A stretch of DNA of 64,000 nt, from the NCBI RefSeq assembly GCF_000283155.1, contig NW_004454207.1, positions 12,591,850 to 12,655,849 on the forward strand, written 5' to 3'. The stretch is from Ceratotherium simum simum. Its lineage: Eukaryota > Chordata > Mammalia > Perissodactyla > Rhinocerotidae. Under the pieces are notes generated by a model. That model searched no databases. It was not told the DNA's origin and saw only the letters and a list, made by a program, of their open reading frames with translations. Made by a program: the position numbers and the translations under genes. Shown in pieces: positions 1-12,049 of the stretch (position 1 is its first letter; every line of letters starts with the position of its first letter).

Positions 1-1407
1 GGAAATTTTATTTTCTATTTCACAACTACTTCTATCTAGACTGAAGTTGGAGGGCTATTTGTTTTAGTAGTGGGAAAGTATTTGCATGTAATGTATAAAG
101 ACAAAACAGGATTCCCCAGGGAAAGAGAGCAATAAAAACAATAGTGAGAAAGAAACTCAAAACATCAGAGACAAATGATTTACATAGTTGATGTGGGCCT
201 TATTATCACTGAACAAAAAATAATTGAGAAATGTATTCTTTAGTTTCAATTATTTCTGCCATATCAGTACGTTCTGAGAAGACAGATAAAATCTGATAAA
301 AATGAGTTCTCTATTAAAAGTATAAGTTAATGACATTTTATAGCATTTTAGAGGGAAAAAAAAACATGAGTGTTATTCAAAGGTGCAAATTTGTTTATTT
401 TTCAAATGGTGTAAACAACTCTCCTTTGCAAATATTATATTTTTATCACCAAGTCTGGTAACTAAAGCTGAGGAACTATTTAACATGAAGGGTGTCGACC
501 AGAGCTTTAAGTGTGCTTTCTAGAAAGAAGAAAAAATGCAAGAGGTAAACAGCACCCCAGAGGTAACCATGTGATTAGAAACCAATTAAGTTAAGCAATT
601 ACTGAAACGGCTTTCTCTCCTTTGGGCAAGAAAGGATCACAAGTGAGACTCTAATATAAAAATGAAAAATGCTTACATGCAAAAAAGCCAAGGCTGTTTT
701 GGAGAAAAGACTATTTTTAAGATAGCAGAAGTATTCCGTGGTAAAATGTGCACAGGGGTGTCTGATCAATGTAGGTAGAGGATTTATAGTCTATTTGTTT
801 AGAAATGCCAAAACGACGGTTTTAGACATAACCATGTTTTCATGGTTAAATTTAGTTAGTATTCACACTGAAACAGGGGGACAAACAGAACTAGGTAAGA
901 GTAGGGAAGAAAATCACCACTAGGGCCTATTGGTTTTCAACAGCTATTTCATGTTTCCTTACTACATCTTAGAGGACTACAAAACTGTATTAATGTATAC
1001 CTTTCAGATCTACAAAACTCCTCCCAACTCTAATTTCAGCATGTATTACTTAAGTTAATGTTTAAAAAGAGAGCTAGCCTGACCCAGTTCAGATTTAATT
1101 ACTTTGTGAAAAGAAAAGCTAAAGCAAACCTGTAATATTTTGAGTTAAATAATTAAGCTTCAACTTTAAAAGTACTTTTAAAATGAAACTACTCTACTAC
1201 CTACCTGGTTCATCTTTCACCCACAAAATGTGTTTTAAAAAACCTAAATGCACAAGCTACAACAAATTAGACTTCTTATACATAAACTATTCTTATAAAC
1301 TATGCATTCTCTTTTTGGCTCCTGGCCAAGCCTGGAAATCTTATCTACAAAGACATACTGCCTTAACTAAATGATGAGTCCTGTCTATTGCTTTCAAATG
1401 CACCAAC
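1..1407. other. KLHL15 intron, 3' of the coding exon
   Basis: AT-rich sequence downstream (in minus-strand sense) of the KLHL15 coding exon. I see no exon, CpG island or confidently assignable repeat. The kelch-repeat exons of KLHL15 would lie to the left, outside the window. Confidence 0.6.
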
Positions 1408-2112
1408 CTTCTCAAAAACACTGGATGGGGTCATCAAACAAAACCTGATGTTCTGAATGATGGTATCGGTATGTCTCCAGCGTCTTCTATCATGCCGCAG
1501 CCAAGACTGCACAGCCTCGTACAGCTCTATCTCTGGGAACCTGCTCAGATGATCATTATCCAAATAAGACATGAGCTTCTCAAAGCTCAGATAAGACAAG
1601 AAGTCAGGCCTCGACATGAGTGGCACAAAGTTGTCTAGCAGAAAGGCGTCCAACTTCTCCCTGACTCCCTCGATGTTTACACCGAAATCATCTAAGAGTC
1701 TCATAATTTCTGCACAGTTTTCTAAGCAGATTTTCGCTAATAGAAAAGAGCAGCAGAACTTCACCACTTCTATAAGTTGAACATACATGGCAGCCTGAAG
1801 AATCTCATGAACAGTATTCATACTCAGTTCTATAGTTCCATAGTACATAAATTGAAGGACGTGGCTGAAACCAGTAGCAGTTAGACCTTTTAAATGAATT
1901 TTGTCCTGATCTCGCTCCCTCATGTCTGCAGTAAACATAATTCTGAAGTAATCACTCTGGGTGGCCAAGAGTGCTTTATGGGCCTGGAACTGATGATCTT
2001 CAATAACCAGAGTGACATCAAGAAGCAATCCCTCCTCATACAGTGCTCTGAACCCAGCAGAGACACTGGTATCATGGATGGAGGAACAGAATCCTTCCAC
2101 GTCCCCTGCCAT
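1408..2112 (-). CDS. KLHL15: KLHL15 first coding exon (BTB and partial BACK domain)
   Basis: Encodes residues 1-235 of kelch-like protein 15, an adaptor that brings substrates to the CUL3-RBX1 ubiquitin ligase; PP2A B56-beta, CtIP and doublecortin are reported substrates. The start ATG is at 2112 on the minus strand. The BTB fold spans about residues 31-130 (LDVTLVIEDHQFQAHKALLA at 31-50, then the FSHVLQFMYYG stretch at 82-92). BACK begins around 133 (CAEIMRLLDDFGV) and continues through FPEIELYEAVQSWL at 192-205. An acceptor AG at 2121-2120 leaves 7 untranslated bases before the ATG. The frame is open past the donor to 1363, but the family continues after Phe-Glu-Lys with Val-Lys, so I end the exon at Lys235 (1408), followed by gt at 1407. 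The kelch repeats are off-window. The full human protein is about 604 residues, so this is roughly 40 percent of it. Confidence 0.95.
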
Positions 2113-2121
2113 GAATCACCT
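2113..2121 (-). promoter_or_regulatory. KLHL15: Splice acceptor and 7-nt 5'UTR of the KLHL15 coding exon
   Basis: On the minus strand the sequence reads a pyrimidine-rich tract, then CCAG, then GTGATTC before ATG. The AG at 2121-2120 is the acceptor and 2119-2113 is untranslated. Confidence 0.8.
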
Positions 2122-2509
2122 GGAAAAGAAGTAATAAAAAAAACTGTGTTAATCATTTCCATGCATTCTGAAGACGTTATTAACTTAGAGCTTAAACAAT
2201 TTTTATAATTATCTCAATTCCACTGCCTAAATCCTAAATGTACAGGCCCTTTGGGAGAAGACAACCTAAAGGTTTGCAGGCTAATGTTTTTGGTTTCCCT
2301 ACCTGGGGGGAAAAAATCTATTAAACATGCATCAAATAATGGTAAATTGTTAACTTACAAACAATATATGCCTATCCCATTGATTTTACATTGTTCACCA
2401 AATTATCAACACAAAAAGGATTCCTCAGTCAAATACTCAATTATGAGAAAAAGAGACAAAAAAGAAATTAAACGAAAAAGTACACTGTTGACCTTGAACT
2501 CTTAGAAAC

Positions 2510-2970
2510 TTACCCAAAGGAAATAATCAGATAAATATGCCAAGTTGTACACACAAGGCTTTTCTTTCTAGCCTTATTTATAATAAAAAATTGGAAAGTA
2601 TTCAAAAGCCTAACAATAGATTATTAAATAAATATGGTGCAGTCCTATAATGGATTACTATAACAACTAAAAATGATGGCAGCAATCTACCTATTCTGAC
2701 AAATGATATTTATTAGGTATTGTTATGTGAAAAAAAACAGGCAACTGCAGTATACTCAGCATATTTTCAAAAATTAAATACTTATGTGTATGTTTAGATG
2801 AGAAAAAGCCTGGAGGAATATATACCAAAATGATGTCCCTGGGTAGTGGGATTTCAAGAAATTTCGAGGTTTATCTTTTCCTTTTTACTTACCTCATTAA
2901 CCTTATTTTAAAAAACAATGATCATGTATTGCTTATATATTTAAAATATAAATATATAATTTTTAAAGGA
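2510..2970 (+). repeat. Old L1 3' end
   Basis: Diverged match to a mammalian L1 3' terminal region: a 'taacaatagattattaaataaatatggtgcag' type segment followed by 'ataccaaaatg' and 'gggtagtgggatttc' signatures. No open frame remains. Confidence 0.6.
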
Positions 2971-3628
2971 AATTAAACCACATTTTTGCATATCAGAGAA
3001 ATGAAGCCAAGATAGTAGAATTATAATTAGATCTAAATAAAGCAGAATAAACTAATTCAGTCTATTAGACTGTTTACGAAGCAAAGTAATTTTCTCCTTT
3101 TCATGCAACCCACCCAGGCCATCTATCCTCTCCTTAACTCTCATCCTCACACAGCTCCCAGCTTCCTCCCCAATGACCCATCTTCCTGTCCAGAATTCCC
3201 TCCCAACCCTTTCCAATGTGCCCTGTGGAACCTTGCTTCATTGTAAACAAACCCCCCTACAGGCTCATGCTGGTCACAGAAAGTTTTCTCTGCAGTCTGA
3301 TTTAAATAAGAAAAAATACCCTTCTATATTCTTCTTGGAACAAAATACTCTTCTATAGCTTACAAACCTACCTTCTAAGACTTCTCTTAGCTCTCTTCTG
3401 TCCTTTTTCTAAAATATTGCCTTTCGCTCAGATAAAAATCCATCTTCTATTGCTCCTTGTCACTTATTATATACACACATCCTTACCAATCGCTCTCCCA
3501 CATTCACTGACGACACTGGCACCTGGCTGAGAGTCATCTTCTCCACCTCTTCAATGTTCACATAGGATCACTCCTCCAAAAACCAAGAGTCAAAGTTCCC
3601 TGACCACCTCAACTCCTAGAACCTCCCC
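2971..3628. other. No gene; pyrimidine-rich unassigned sequence
   Basis: CT-rich stretch without an exon signature. It may be an old LINE remnant but I cannot assign it. Confidence 0.4.
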
Positions 3629-3643
3629 CCTTCCTCCATTTTA

Positions 3644-3896
3644 TTTTTTTTATTTTTATTTTTGTGAGGAAGATCGGCCCTGAGCTAACATCTGCCAATC
3701 CTTCTCTTTTTTTGTTGAGGTAGACTGGCCCTGGGCTAACATCCATGCCCATCTTCCTCTACTTTATATGGGACGCTACCACAGCATGGCCTCACAAGCG
3801 GTGTGTGGGTGCCCGCCCGGGATCCGAACCGGCGGACCCGGACCACCGCAGCGGAAGGCGCGCACTTAACCGCTTGCGCCACCAGGCTGGCCCCCA
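3644..3896 (-). mobile_element. ERE SINE
   Basis: tRNA-like head at the right (GGCCAGCC, GTTAAGTGCGC on minus) and the 'ctgagctaacatctgcc' body and T-rich tail at the left. Flanked by a 15-bp direct repeat CCTTCCTCCATTTTA (3629-3643 and 3897-3911). Confidence 0.95.
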
Positions 3897-3911
3897 CCTT
3901 CCTCCATTTTA

Positions 3912-4559
3912 AAACCTTATTCTCAAGCCTGTTGGATCTTGCCACAATCCAGAACTCATCCACATCTGAAATCTTAACTGTCAACTTCCCATTCTCGGGC
4001 TTAACTTTCTCCTCTCTTTTCAGTCAGTCTATCATCTCTGAACTTTACCTCTGTCCTTTTCCCGCTCAGATCTTCTGGTATCAGACCCAATCTCCCAAGC
4101 TCTTTCCTTTCCTTGTTGGGTGTCTGGATGGACCATGAGCCCTCCAGTGAAGCAACTGGCAGCACAGTCACTGCTGTCACCTGCTCTACACCTCCTTCTT
4201 CAGAGAGGCTGAGACTGCAGATCGCACCACTCTATTACCAGTGCCTCCCTCTTTCTTTACTAAAAGGAAGAGCACTTCTGTGTGCCAGGCCTTATGTTGG
4301 GTATGGAGGTGTGTGCCTTCCAGGAATCCCCGCTGCACCCTGGGCTTGGCCAAGCCTTCAGTTGCTGAGAGTGAAAAGGCAGCGTCCACGGACATGCTGA
4401 AGGCACTACTTCACTCTTGTGAGTAGGCTACACTAGATTTTACTGCTTTGTTTCATCAATATGTTGTCTATAACACCCTATATTTAACTTCTTGACATAT
4501 TAACCCATTTATTCAGTAGTTATCCCAGTCTGAGGTCATCTCAAAAAAAACCTTTGTTA
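3912..4559. other. No gene; unassigned intronic sequence
   Basis: CT-rich then mixed sequence. The segment 4440-4545 resembles 5860-5985, suggesting two copies of an old unassigned repeat. Short open frames here have no recognisable protein. Confidence 0.4.
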
Positions 4560-4745
4560 AATAAGAAAACTTCTGAAAGGATAATATACCAAAATGTTAA
4601 AAATGGTTATCTTGGGATGGTAGAGTATGAGGCAGTTCTACTTTTTTTTCCCCCTTTTTGCCAATCTGTGTTTTCTAATCTATCTCCAATGAAAGTGTAT
4701 TATTGTTTTAAAAAATTTCATTAAAAAAATCTTTAAAAAAATCCC
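4560..4745 (+). repeat. Old L1 3' end fragment
   Basis: Carries the same 'ataccaaaatgtta', 'ggttatcttgggatggtaga' and 'tctacaatgaa'-like order found at L1 3' ends. Confidence 0.5.
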
Positions 4746-4779
4746 TAATTGCCAAATCCAATGGTTATATCCTAGTCCC

Positions 4780-5230
4780 TATTTCTCAGGATCCTTTGGC
4801 AGCATGACTTACTCCCTCAGCTCATCTCTCTCTCAGCTTCATGACACTATTTTCCTGATTCTCTTCCTATTCTTGGGCTGCTTATTTTTCAATCTCCTTC
4901 CTGGGCTCATTTTTCTTGAACTACCCTTCAAACATTGGTGCTCCCAGGATTCTGTTCTCGTACTTTTTCGCTTCTCATCTAAACACTGTGTCTCCCTAAA
5001 TGATCTCATCTAAATCCATGGCTTCTACTAAAACCTGTACCAACACCTTGACCATCTCTGTCCGAATCTCTATCCTTACAGTAGTACTGTATATAGCAAA
5101 CCACCTGTTAGACACTTTTTCTGTGTCCCACAGGGATCTCAAAATCATCATCTAAACAGAATCATAATTTTACCCTCTCCTCAATCAGTTTTTTCTTTTG
5201 TATTCCTCATCTGATCAAGAGACCTCTTTC
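4780..5230 (+). repeat. Probable LINE-2 fragment
   Basis: Resembles the plus-sense L2 consensus upstream of its 3' end (the region with 'gtgtcccacagggatctcaaa'). Diverged, no frame. Assignment is from memory of the consensus. Confidence 0.4.
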
Positions 5231-6924
5231 TCCCCATTTGTCCCTAACTTACCTTTATGTTTTACTGATGATACCATATATGTTCACTTACCTAAGACAG
5301 CAAAGTATGCACAAGATTAAATTAATATCAAATTTTTTATTAGTACTACATTAATCCAAAAACTATATACTTTCATTTTGGAAAGGTGGAATACAAAAGG
5401 GCTGTCTATAATTTGAAAAATACATATAAAATATTTTAGACACTGTAATCAATGCTTGGCAGAATTGCTTTCACATTCAAGATTAAAGTAAGCTATCAGG
5501 TTTTTTTTCCTGAATTATTTTTAAAGGTAAATTAATGAGCTTAGAATTTTCCAAGTGATATAAGGCATATGTACACAAATGCATACTGGGAACAAAAGGA
5601 ACCTCCCATAGTGTGGTGTCTGAATAATCAAATATTCTGGTTAGTAGAGGGCTATCAACATCACAGTAATTATCAATTTTCAAAATAATTAGAATAAAAA
5701 AATACAACAAATTAAACTGGATGAAAAATCTGATATTTCATTATCTTTCTCAGGATCATTATGGACACCAATTACCACTGTGACTCATCAAGATGTACTG
5801 GTCACATTTAATGGAGATTTAATAATAGAAGGCTGGACATCAGCGTTCGTATACTTGAGAGTAGACTGCTTTGTGTTTCATTAATCTGTTATTTTGACAG
5901 TGCCTAAAATATCATATATTTCACTTCTTATCAAAGTAACCCTCTCTATTCAACAATTATCACTATCTGATAAAGTCTCAAACAGCTAATATTCACTCTT
6001 CTGAAAAAGGTTCCATCTAAAGGAAATGTTTAAAAGGAGATACTATGCTTTCTCACGAAAAAGCAGTCTAGGTTCCAGATACTTACTACGGTGGAAACAT
6101 CATAGGGCAAAGAAGCAAGAAAAAAAAAAGGAGAGGAGGAGGACTGGGAGTCAAAAGACCCCAAGGATGTAAGGACAGCACCGGCTCTCCTCTGGGCACC
6201 CAGCCCACCACAGGGGATTCCTAGCAGGCAGGCTTCCACTCTGTGATCCCGCCCCCAGTCACATATGGTCAGACTGGGGTGGGAAATATGAATCAAGATG
6301 AACACTCTTTTGTCAAGAATTTAGAAAAGAGAAGAGGAGAGAAAGAAAGGGAGAGAGAGACGTGCACTGACTGTGTATGACTGGAACTGGAACATGTCAA
6401 AGAGCAGCTGTGGGCACCAACTTCTGCCATGTGGGCTGAGTATCAGAGAAAGCCAGTCAACTGAGAAAGAAGAATAAAGCCAAGACGAGAGAACACGGAG
6501 TGCTCCCCACACCTTCATTTTCCAGTTCCTAGGCCCAGTTCTACTCCTGCCCTTGGGTTCTAAGAGAAATTCTTACATTTTTTAGAATAAATTCCGCCTT
6601 TTTACTGCTTCAGGTGGATTTCTCTTATAGATAACTAAGGTCCCAAACTAATACACAGTTTTAGAACAGAAATAGCTATACTTTGAGTAAGTTACTCAAA
6701 CTTTCTTGGTCTTATCTCTGCATCTGTAAAATGAGAGCATTCAATATGATGATCTCTAAAAAATTTTAGTCATAAAATTCTCATTTATTCTTCTATGTTT
6801 TATATGATTTTACAGAAGCATAATGCACTTATATAGATATGCAAAGTAAATAAGCTATAGCTATCTTTCAAGACTTAGCAATGCATCTGTGATGTTTATC
6901 TGATCTAAACTGACTTCTAAAACT
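5231..6924. other. No gene; intronic sequence
   Basis: AT-rich to 6000, then a GA-rich patch at 6110-6370. A MIR-like segment lies around 6680-6770 ('gagtaagttactcaaactttcttggtc'), and 6530-6655 ends in 'aactaatacaca', possibly an old LTR remnant. Nothing coding. Confidence 0.4.
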
Positions 6925-6932
6925 AATTTGTG

Positions 6933-7165
6933 GGCCGGCCCTGTGGCTTGGTGGTTAAGTGCGCGTGCTGCAATGCTGGTGGCCCGGGTTCGGATCCCGG
7001 GTGCACATCGAGGCACCACTTCTCCGTCCATCCTGAGGCCGAGTCCCACATACAGCAACTAGAAGGATGTGCAGCTATGACATACAACTATCTACTGGGG
7101 CTTTGGGGGGAAAAAATAAAATAAATAAAATCTTTAAAGTCAAAAAAAAAAAAAAAAAAGAAAAA
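6933..7165 (+). mobile_element. ERE SINE, short form
   Basis: Begins GGCCGGCCC with a tRNA-like head, contains the CAACTATCTACTGGGG module and ends AAAATAAATAAAATC plus poly(A). Target duplication AATTTGTG (6925-6932, 7166-7173). Confidence 0.95.
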
Positions 7166-7369
7166 AATTTGTGATAGCTGGGACATATGCAGTAACTTCT
7201 TTTCTACATGAAAAAGCTTGGTGCATCTACCAATAAGACTAACTGCCTGACAGCGGCAGCAGTTATTTCACATTTTTATGGGAAGCACGTATATAAGTAG
7301 AAATCATAAAATACTCAGTGGTTATTAACTGATCAACATGACACAGTCTCTAAATGGAAGTAGTGAATT

Positions 7370-7590
7370 AGGAGTACAGGTCTGGAGTCAGATGCCTATG
7401 TTTGAACCCTAGATTTATCTATTAGCTCTGTGACCTTGGGGCAAGCTACTTAGGCTTCTCTGGGCTCTAATGTTCTCATCTGTAGAAAGAGGATACTAAT
7501 ATTAATAGAACCTATCTCATAGGTCGCTGTGAGGATTAAATGAGTTAACACATGTAAAGACTTAGAAGAGTATACAGCCCTTAAGTACAC
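7370..7590 (+). repeat. MIR SINE
   Basis: Classic MIR core: 'gctctgtgaccttggggcaagctactta', then 'ctcatctgtagaaag' and 'gtgaggattaaatgag'. Confidence 0.85.
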
Positions 7591-7836
7591 CATAACATTA
7601 GCGCTGATTATGATGCCCCTTCACTTGGTGCTACTGGATATAACCAATATAATACACCTGACCCTTTAACAGTCCAGTTAACTCTGGAGAAATCCTTCTC
7701 CCTAGCAACCCCAGCCCATCTTTTCAGTAAAGTCTCTCAAGATCCAGACCAACTCTAACTTGATAGATGAAGACACTGAGGTCCACAGGTGAAATTTTTC
7801 TTCAAGGTCATACAAATAGTTAGAAATACAGTTAAG

Positions 7837-8156
7837 GAGCTGGCCCCGTGGCATAGCAGTTAAGTGCGCGTGCGCTCCACTGCGGCGGCCCGGGTTCGGA
7901 TCCCGGGNNNNNNNNNNNNNNNNNNNNNNNNNNNNNNNNNNNNNNNNNNNNNNNNNNNNNNNNNNNNNNNNNNNNNNNNNNNNNNNNNNNNNNNNNNNNN
8001 NNNNNNNGCGTCCCATAAAAAGTGGAGGAGGATGGGCACAGATGTTAGCCCAGGGCCAGTCTTCCTCAGCAAAAAGAGGAGGATTGGCATGGATGTTAGC
8101 TCAGGGCTGATCTTCCTCACATACACACAAAAAAAAAAACAGCAAAAAAAAAAAAA
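7837..8156 (+). mobile_element. ERE SINE interrupted by an assembly gap
   Basis: tRNA-like head at 7837-7907, body resumes at 8008 and ends in a CA/poly(A) tail. Flanked by a perfect 15-bp duplication AGAAATACAGTTAAG (7822-7836, 8157-8171). Confidence 0.95.
7908..8007. other. Assembly gap (100 N)
   Basis: Exactly 100 N, a placeholder length, within the GC-rich part of an ERE. Confidence 1.
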
Positions 8157-8194
8157 AGAAATACAGTTAAGACTATAATCTGATTTGCAAAAAA

Positions 8195-8410
8195 TACAAA
8201 ATAGTGTGGTTAGAAAGAGCAAAACCTTTGAAATCAGAGTGCTTACTAGTACTTACCACCTGTGTGACCTGGAGAAATTTAGGTAACTTTCTGACCCCAG
8301 TTTCCATCCATATATTAGGAATAATAATCACACCATCTTATTATTGAGCTGGGGTGGTGAATAAATGAACATAAATTAAATGTCTAGCCTAGAGCAAGGC
8401 CGCCACCAGA
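8195..8410 (+). repeat. MIR SINE, diverged
   Basis: 'ccacctgtgtgacctggagaaatttaggtaac' followed by 'ggaataataatcacacc' and 'tgaataaatgaa', the MIR order. Confidence 0.7.
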
Positions 8411-8697
8411 GGTCAATCAATGCTGGCTTGCCTTGTCCAATTCTTGTCTAATGTTCCTTATCATCCACAAGACCACAGGAACTTGACACCCCTCAAACTC
8501 CCTTCTACAGACCCCACATCTCCCTAGGGTTTATCACAATGCAAGTTTATAAAAGATGAGGAGACACACTGTTAGTCAAAACACTGGACCTCGTTTTGCA
8601 ATGGTGTTATTTTTCGTTTTTTTCTCATCACTCAAGTATAATTTTCTAGCTTTTCTCGGCTCCTTAGGCTTTTCTGCCCTAACCAGAGTAGCTACTT

Positions 8698-9020
8698 TCT
8701 ATAACTGTGCTGTTCAATGTGGAAGTCACTAGCCACGGGGCTATTGAGCACTTGAAATGTGGCTAGTCCAAATTGAGATGTGCTGTAAGTGTAAAATGAA
8801 CACCAGATTTTGAAGACTTAGGACAAAAAAAATGTAAGATATCTCATACGAATTTTTATACTGATTATATGCTGCAATAATATTTTGGATATATTGGGTT
8901 AAATAGAATGCATTAAAATTAATCTCACCTTTTTTGTTACTTTTTCTTTAAACTGGCTATGAAAAAATTTAAAATTACATATATGGCTTGTATTACATTC
9001 TATTGGACAGCACGGATTTA
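8698..9020. mobile_element. hAT-type MITE
   Basis: Imperfect terminal inverted repeats: GTGCTGTTCAAT at the left and ATTGGACAGCAC at the right, with 'gtcactagccac' and 'gagcacttgaaatgtggctag' internal sequence. Non-coding. Confidence 0.7.
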
Positions 9021-9690
9021 TAACATAAGCGTTTACGGTATCAAACAACCAAACTTACAAATGAACACGTGAAACAAAATCAACTTGTTCACAATCCATA
9101 CCCTGGAAGCTACAAAGAAAAGAAAAAGACATGAGGCTTAAATTAAAATAAAACAAAAACAACACAAAAACACACATATAAGCAAATAAAAAATAATAAA
9201 TAACTAGATAAAAGGAAAGTGTAAGAAGAATACAAAAAGAAAAATATACAAAATCTCATGCATAAAAATGCCCTAAAGAATTATAGCAATTTAAGGAATA
9301 AATTAGTAACTATAAGGACTAATCATTGTAAAACTAAATGAAACTCAAGAACTCTAAAAATCAATGATGGCTGGGGGAAAAACCTGTTAAAGGGCTTTGA
9401 AAAAAGATATTTACTTACATACAAAACATTCAATGTACAGAAATTCTGTATCCTCACTTTTCAAAATGGACCATCAGATTAAGGGAAATCATGGTTTATA
9501 AACCTGTATAGGTATGTATTCTACACTTGGCTTTCAGAATTTCAAATGGTAGATTTTTTTCAAAAGGGGAACCAACATAAACTAAATGACAAGGCAACTT
9601 ATACTACTAGGAAAGAAAAACTGAAGAGTTTGTCTTGTTTCATAAACTTGGCAATGACTAAAGAAAAAAGAAAGGCTCACATTTCTGTGC
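9021..9690. other. No gene; AT-rich intron
   Basis: A-rich (about 9110-9360). No exon or clear repeat seen. Confidence 0.5.
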
Positions 9691-9701
9691 TTAAGAATGA
9701 T

Positions 9702-10205
9702 TAGTATAGCAATTCTCAAAGTGTGGTCCAGGAACAACTGGGGTCCTAGTTCCCTAAAAGGACTTCGCCAGGTCAAAACTATTCTCATAATAATAATTTA
9801 AAAAGTTATTTGTCTTTTTCACTTTCATTCTCTCAGTGTTTTCCAGGGGCTACATGTGTGATATCTTAACAGACTGAATGCAGACACCAATAAGAAACCC
9901 ATTGTCTTTTATTAAGCCAGACATTAAAGAGATTTGCAAAAATGTAAAATGATGCCACTCTTCTAAGACTTTCATTGTTTTAGAAAATAGTTATTTTTCA
10001 TTAAAAAATGTTATTTAGATTAATGCGTAATGGGTTTTTAAAAACGAAGTACAAGCAAGTATTTTTTAAGTTTCCCAGTTTTAATTTCTATTATGGTAAA
10101 TATAAATAGATACAACCCACATAAACAAAAGCTCTTTGGGATCCCAATAATTTTTAACAGTATAACAAGGCCCCGAGACCAAAAGGTTTGAGTACCACTG
10201 ACGGT
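9702..10205 (+). mobile_element. hAT/Charlie-type DNA transposon remnant
   Basis: Left end AATTCTCAAAGTGTGGTCC and right end GGTTTGAGTACCACTG are the usual Charlie-type termini. The middle ('attaagccagacattaaagagatttgcaaaaatg') is a decayed C-terminal transposase reading frame. The same segment recurs in opposite orientation at 23480-23720. Confidence 0.75.
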
Positions 10206-10783
10206 ACAATAAGAGATAAATGACAACACACACACACAAAACAACCTCTTCCTACCTCTGCCCTGGAAGACTATTACTGCTATTTATATCACAGAAATTT
10301 CTAACAGTTCAAACTCTCTAGTGACCAGCAAAGAAAGAAGTCTGGTGGGGGTAAAATTGGACAGGAAATTAAAGGCAAAGAAATTAAATGCTTCCTTTTC
10401 AGTCAGAAGGCTGCCATTCTGATTTGAAGGCAAAATTCTAGGCAATTAAACAGAAGATGTTTCAAAATTAACTAACCTCCGTGTTCATGCCATAAGCAAT
10501 AATTTAATGCTTTCACATCCCTCCCACAGCTGCTTGAAAATTCATACAAAATCCTGTTATTCAGTACAAAAACTAGATTCTCAGAGGTTGATATACTTAT
10601 CTTCAACGAAAAATTTAAATTATTTCATGCTACCTTCATCCTCAAACCGTTAGCCTACCAAAGTTGATGCCTATGCAGAAAATGCCATACTTGCGCATAG
10701 TAAAAAGAAAATGCAAGGCTTACTACGGATAAAAATAGAATTAATTTCTGAGTCACAAAATTTCTCACAATTTCTGTAACCTA
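10206..10783. other. No gene; intronic sequence
   Basis: A short CA run at 10229-10240; otherwise nothing recognised. Confidence 0.5.
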
Positions 10784-10799
10784 TGAAGTACAAATTTTA

Positions 10800-11052
10800 T
10801 TTATTTTTATTTTTTTTTTGTGAGGAAGATCAGCCCTGAGCTAACATCCGATGCCAATCCTCTTCTTTTTGCTGAGGAAGACTGGCCCTGGGCTAACATC
10901 CGTGCCCATCTTCCTCTACTTTGTATGGGACGCCACCACAGCATGGTTTGACAAGCGGTGCGTCAGTGTGCGCCCGGGATCCGAACATGCGAATCCCCGG
11001 CCGCCACAGCGGAGCGCGCGCACCTAACTGGTGCGCCACCCAGGCTGGCCCC
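10800..11052 (-). mobile_element. ERE SINE
   Basis: T-rich tail at the left, tRNA-like head at the right. 16-bp target duplication TGAAGTACAAATTTTA (10784-10799, 11053-11068). Confidence 0.95.
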
Positions 11053-11068
11053 TGAAGTACAAATTTTA

Positions 11069-12049
11069 AATTCAACAATCTCAAAGCGGCCAACTTCTCA
11101 ATCTAAAAGGAAAGAAAAATTTGAAAACAGACTACCTTTATTAGCTCTATTATAAGCAGTCATTTTACCCTCAGATACACTACTCAAATTGAGAAACTCA
11201 GTTTAATATGGAAGGAAAGGCTGCATAAGTTAACTTTAATTTGTTTAATACTGGAAATTCTTTCTTGTCCATCAAAACGTTTTTATAACTCAGTACTAAA
11301 TTGCAAATGACCGTTTAACTAAGCTTTTAGGAAGGCTCTGGGTCCTCCAGCCTCCAGGCTGGCACCTATTATCCAAATTACTTCACTTTTCAGGTATGTT
11401 TAGTATTTAGTCATCCTATGATACAAGAAACCTTATAAGAAAAAAAACACTCCTGCTTCAATGCTATTTTTTCATCAGAAGATTTTAATTTAATGCTCCT
11501 CTGCTTATTCCTCACTACAAGTAGAAGTAGTCCAAGAGTGATGTCATGGAAAACAGCTTTCCTAGCCTTTAGAGATTGGATCCAGTGAGAATTCTAGGAA
11601 AAGCCTCTACTGGGGAATAGAACCCCAAATCTTCTAAGTTACATCCTAACGTGACATCATCAACACTGTAATGTTAACGTTTGAGTTCTCCTAAAGAATT
11701 ATACAGCTAAACTAAATATTTTGGAAGGTCCTGATGTTATGATACAGATTTCCTGCAAATCTTTAAATGGTGCAGAATCATTAACTAAATTCAATGATCT
11801 TATCAGAGACAAAGAATAAATTTCCTATCTATTCTTATTTGCTTCAATGATGCAGCCAGATGAGCTTCAAAGGTCTTATATTCAAAACAAAATCTGAGAA
11901 AAATATCTTGCCTTTTCTAGTTTCTTTATTCCAAAGTTAAAATTTCTAATTCTGAAAAGGTCTTCCACACTTGGGCCAGCAGCAGTACGACATATACCCA
12001 CAGAAAGATGAACTATAAGAACTCCTCCAGTGATCCCTAAAACGGCAAT
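11069..12049. other. No gene; intronic sequence
   Basis: No exon, island or repeat that I can name. Confidence 0.5.

Noticed and set aside
1894..2208. 104-codon plus-strand frame over the KLHL15 exon
   Set aside because: It is the shadow of the well-supported BTB-coding exon on minus.
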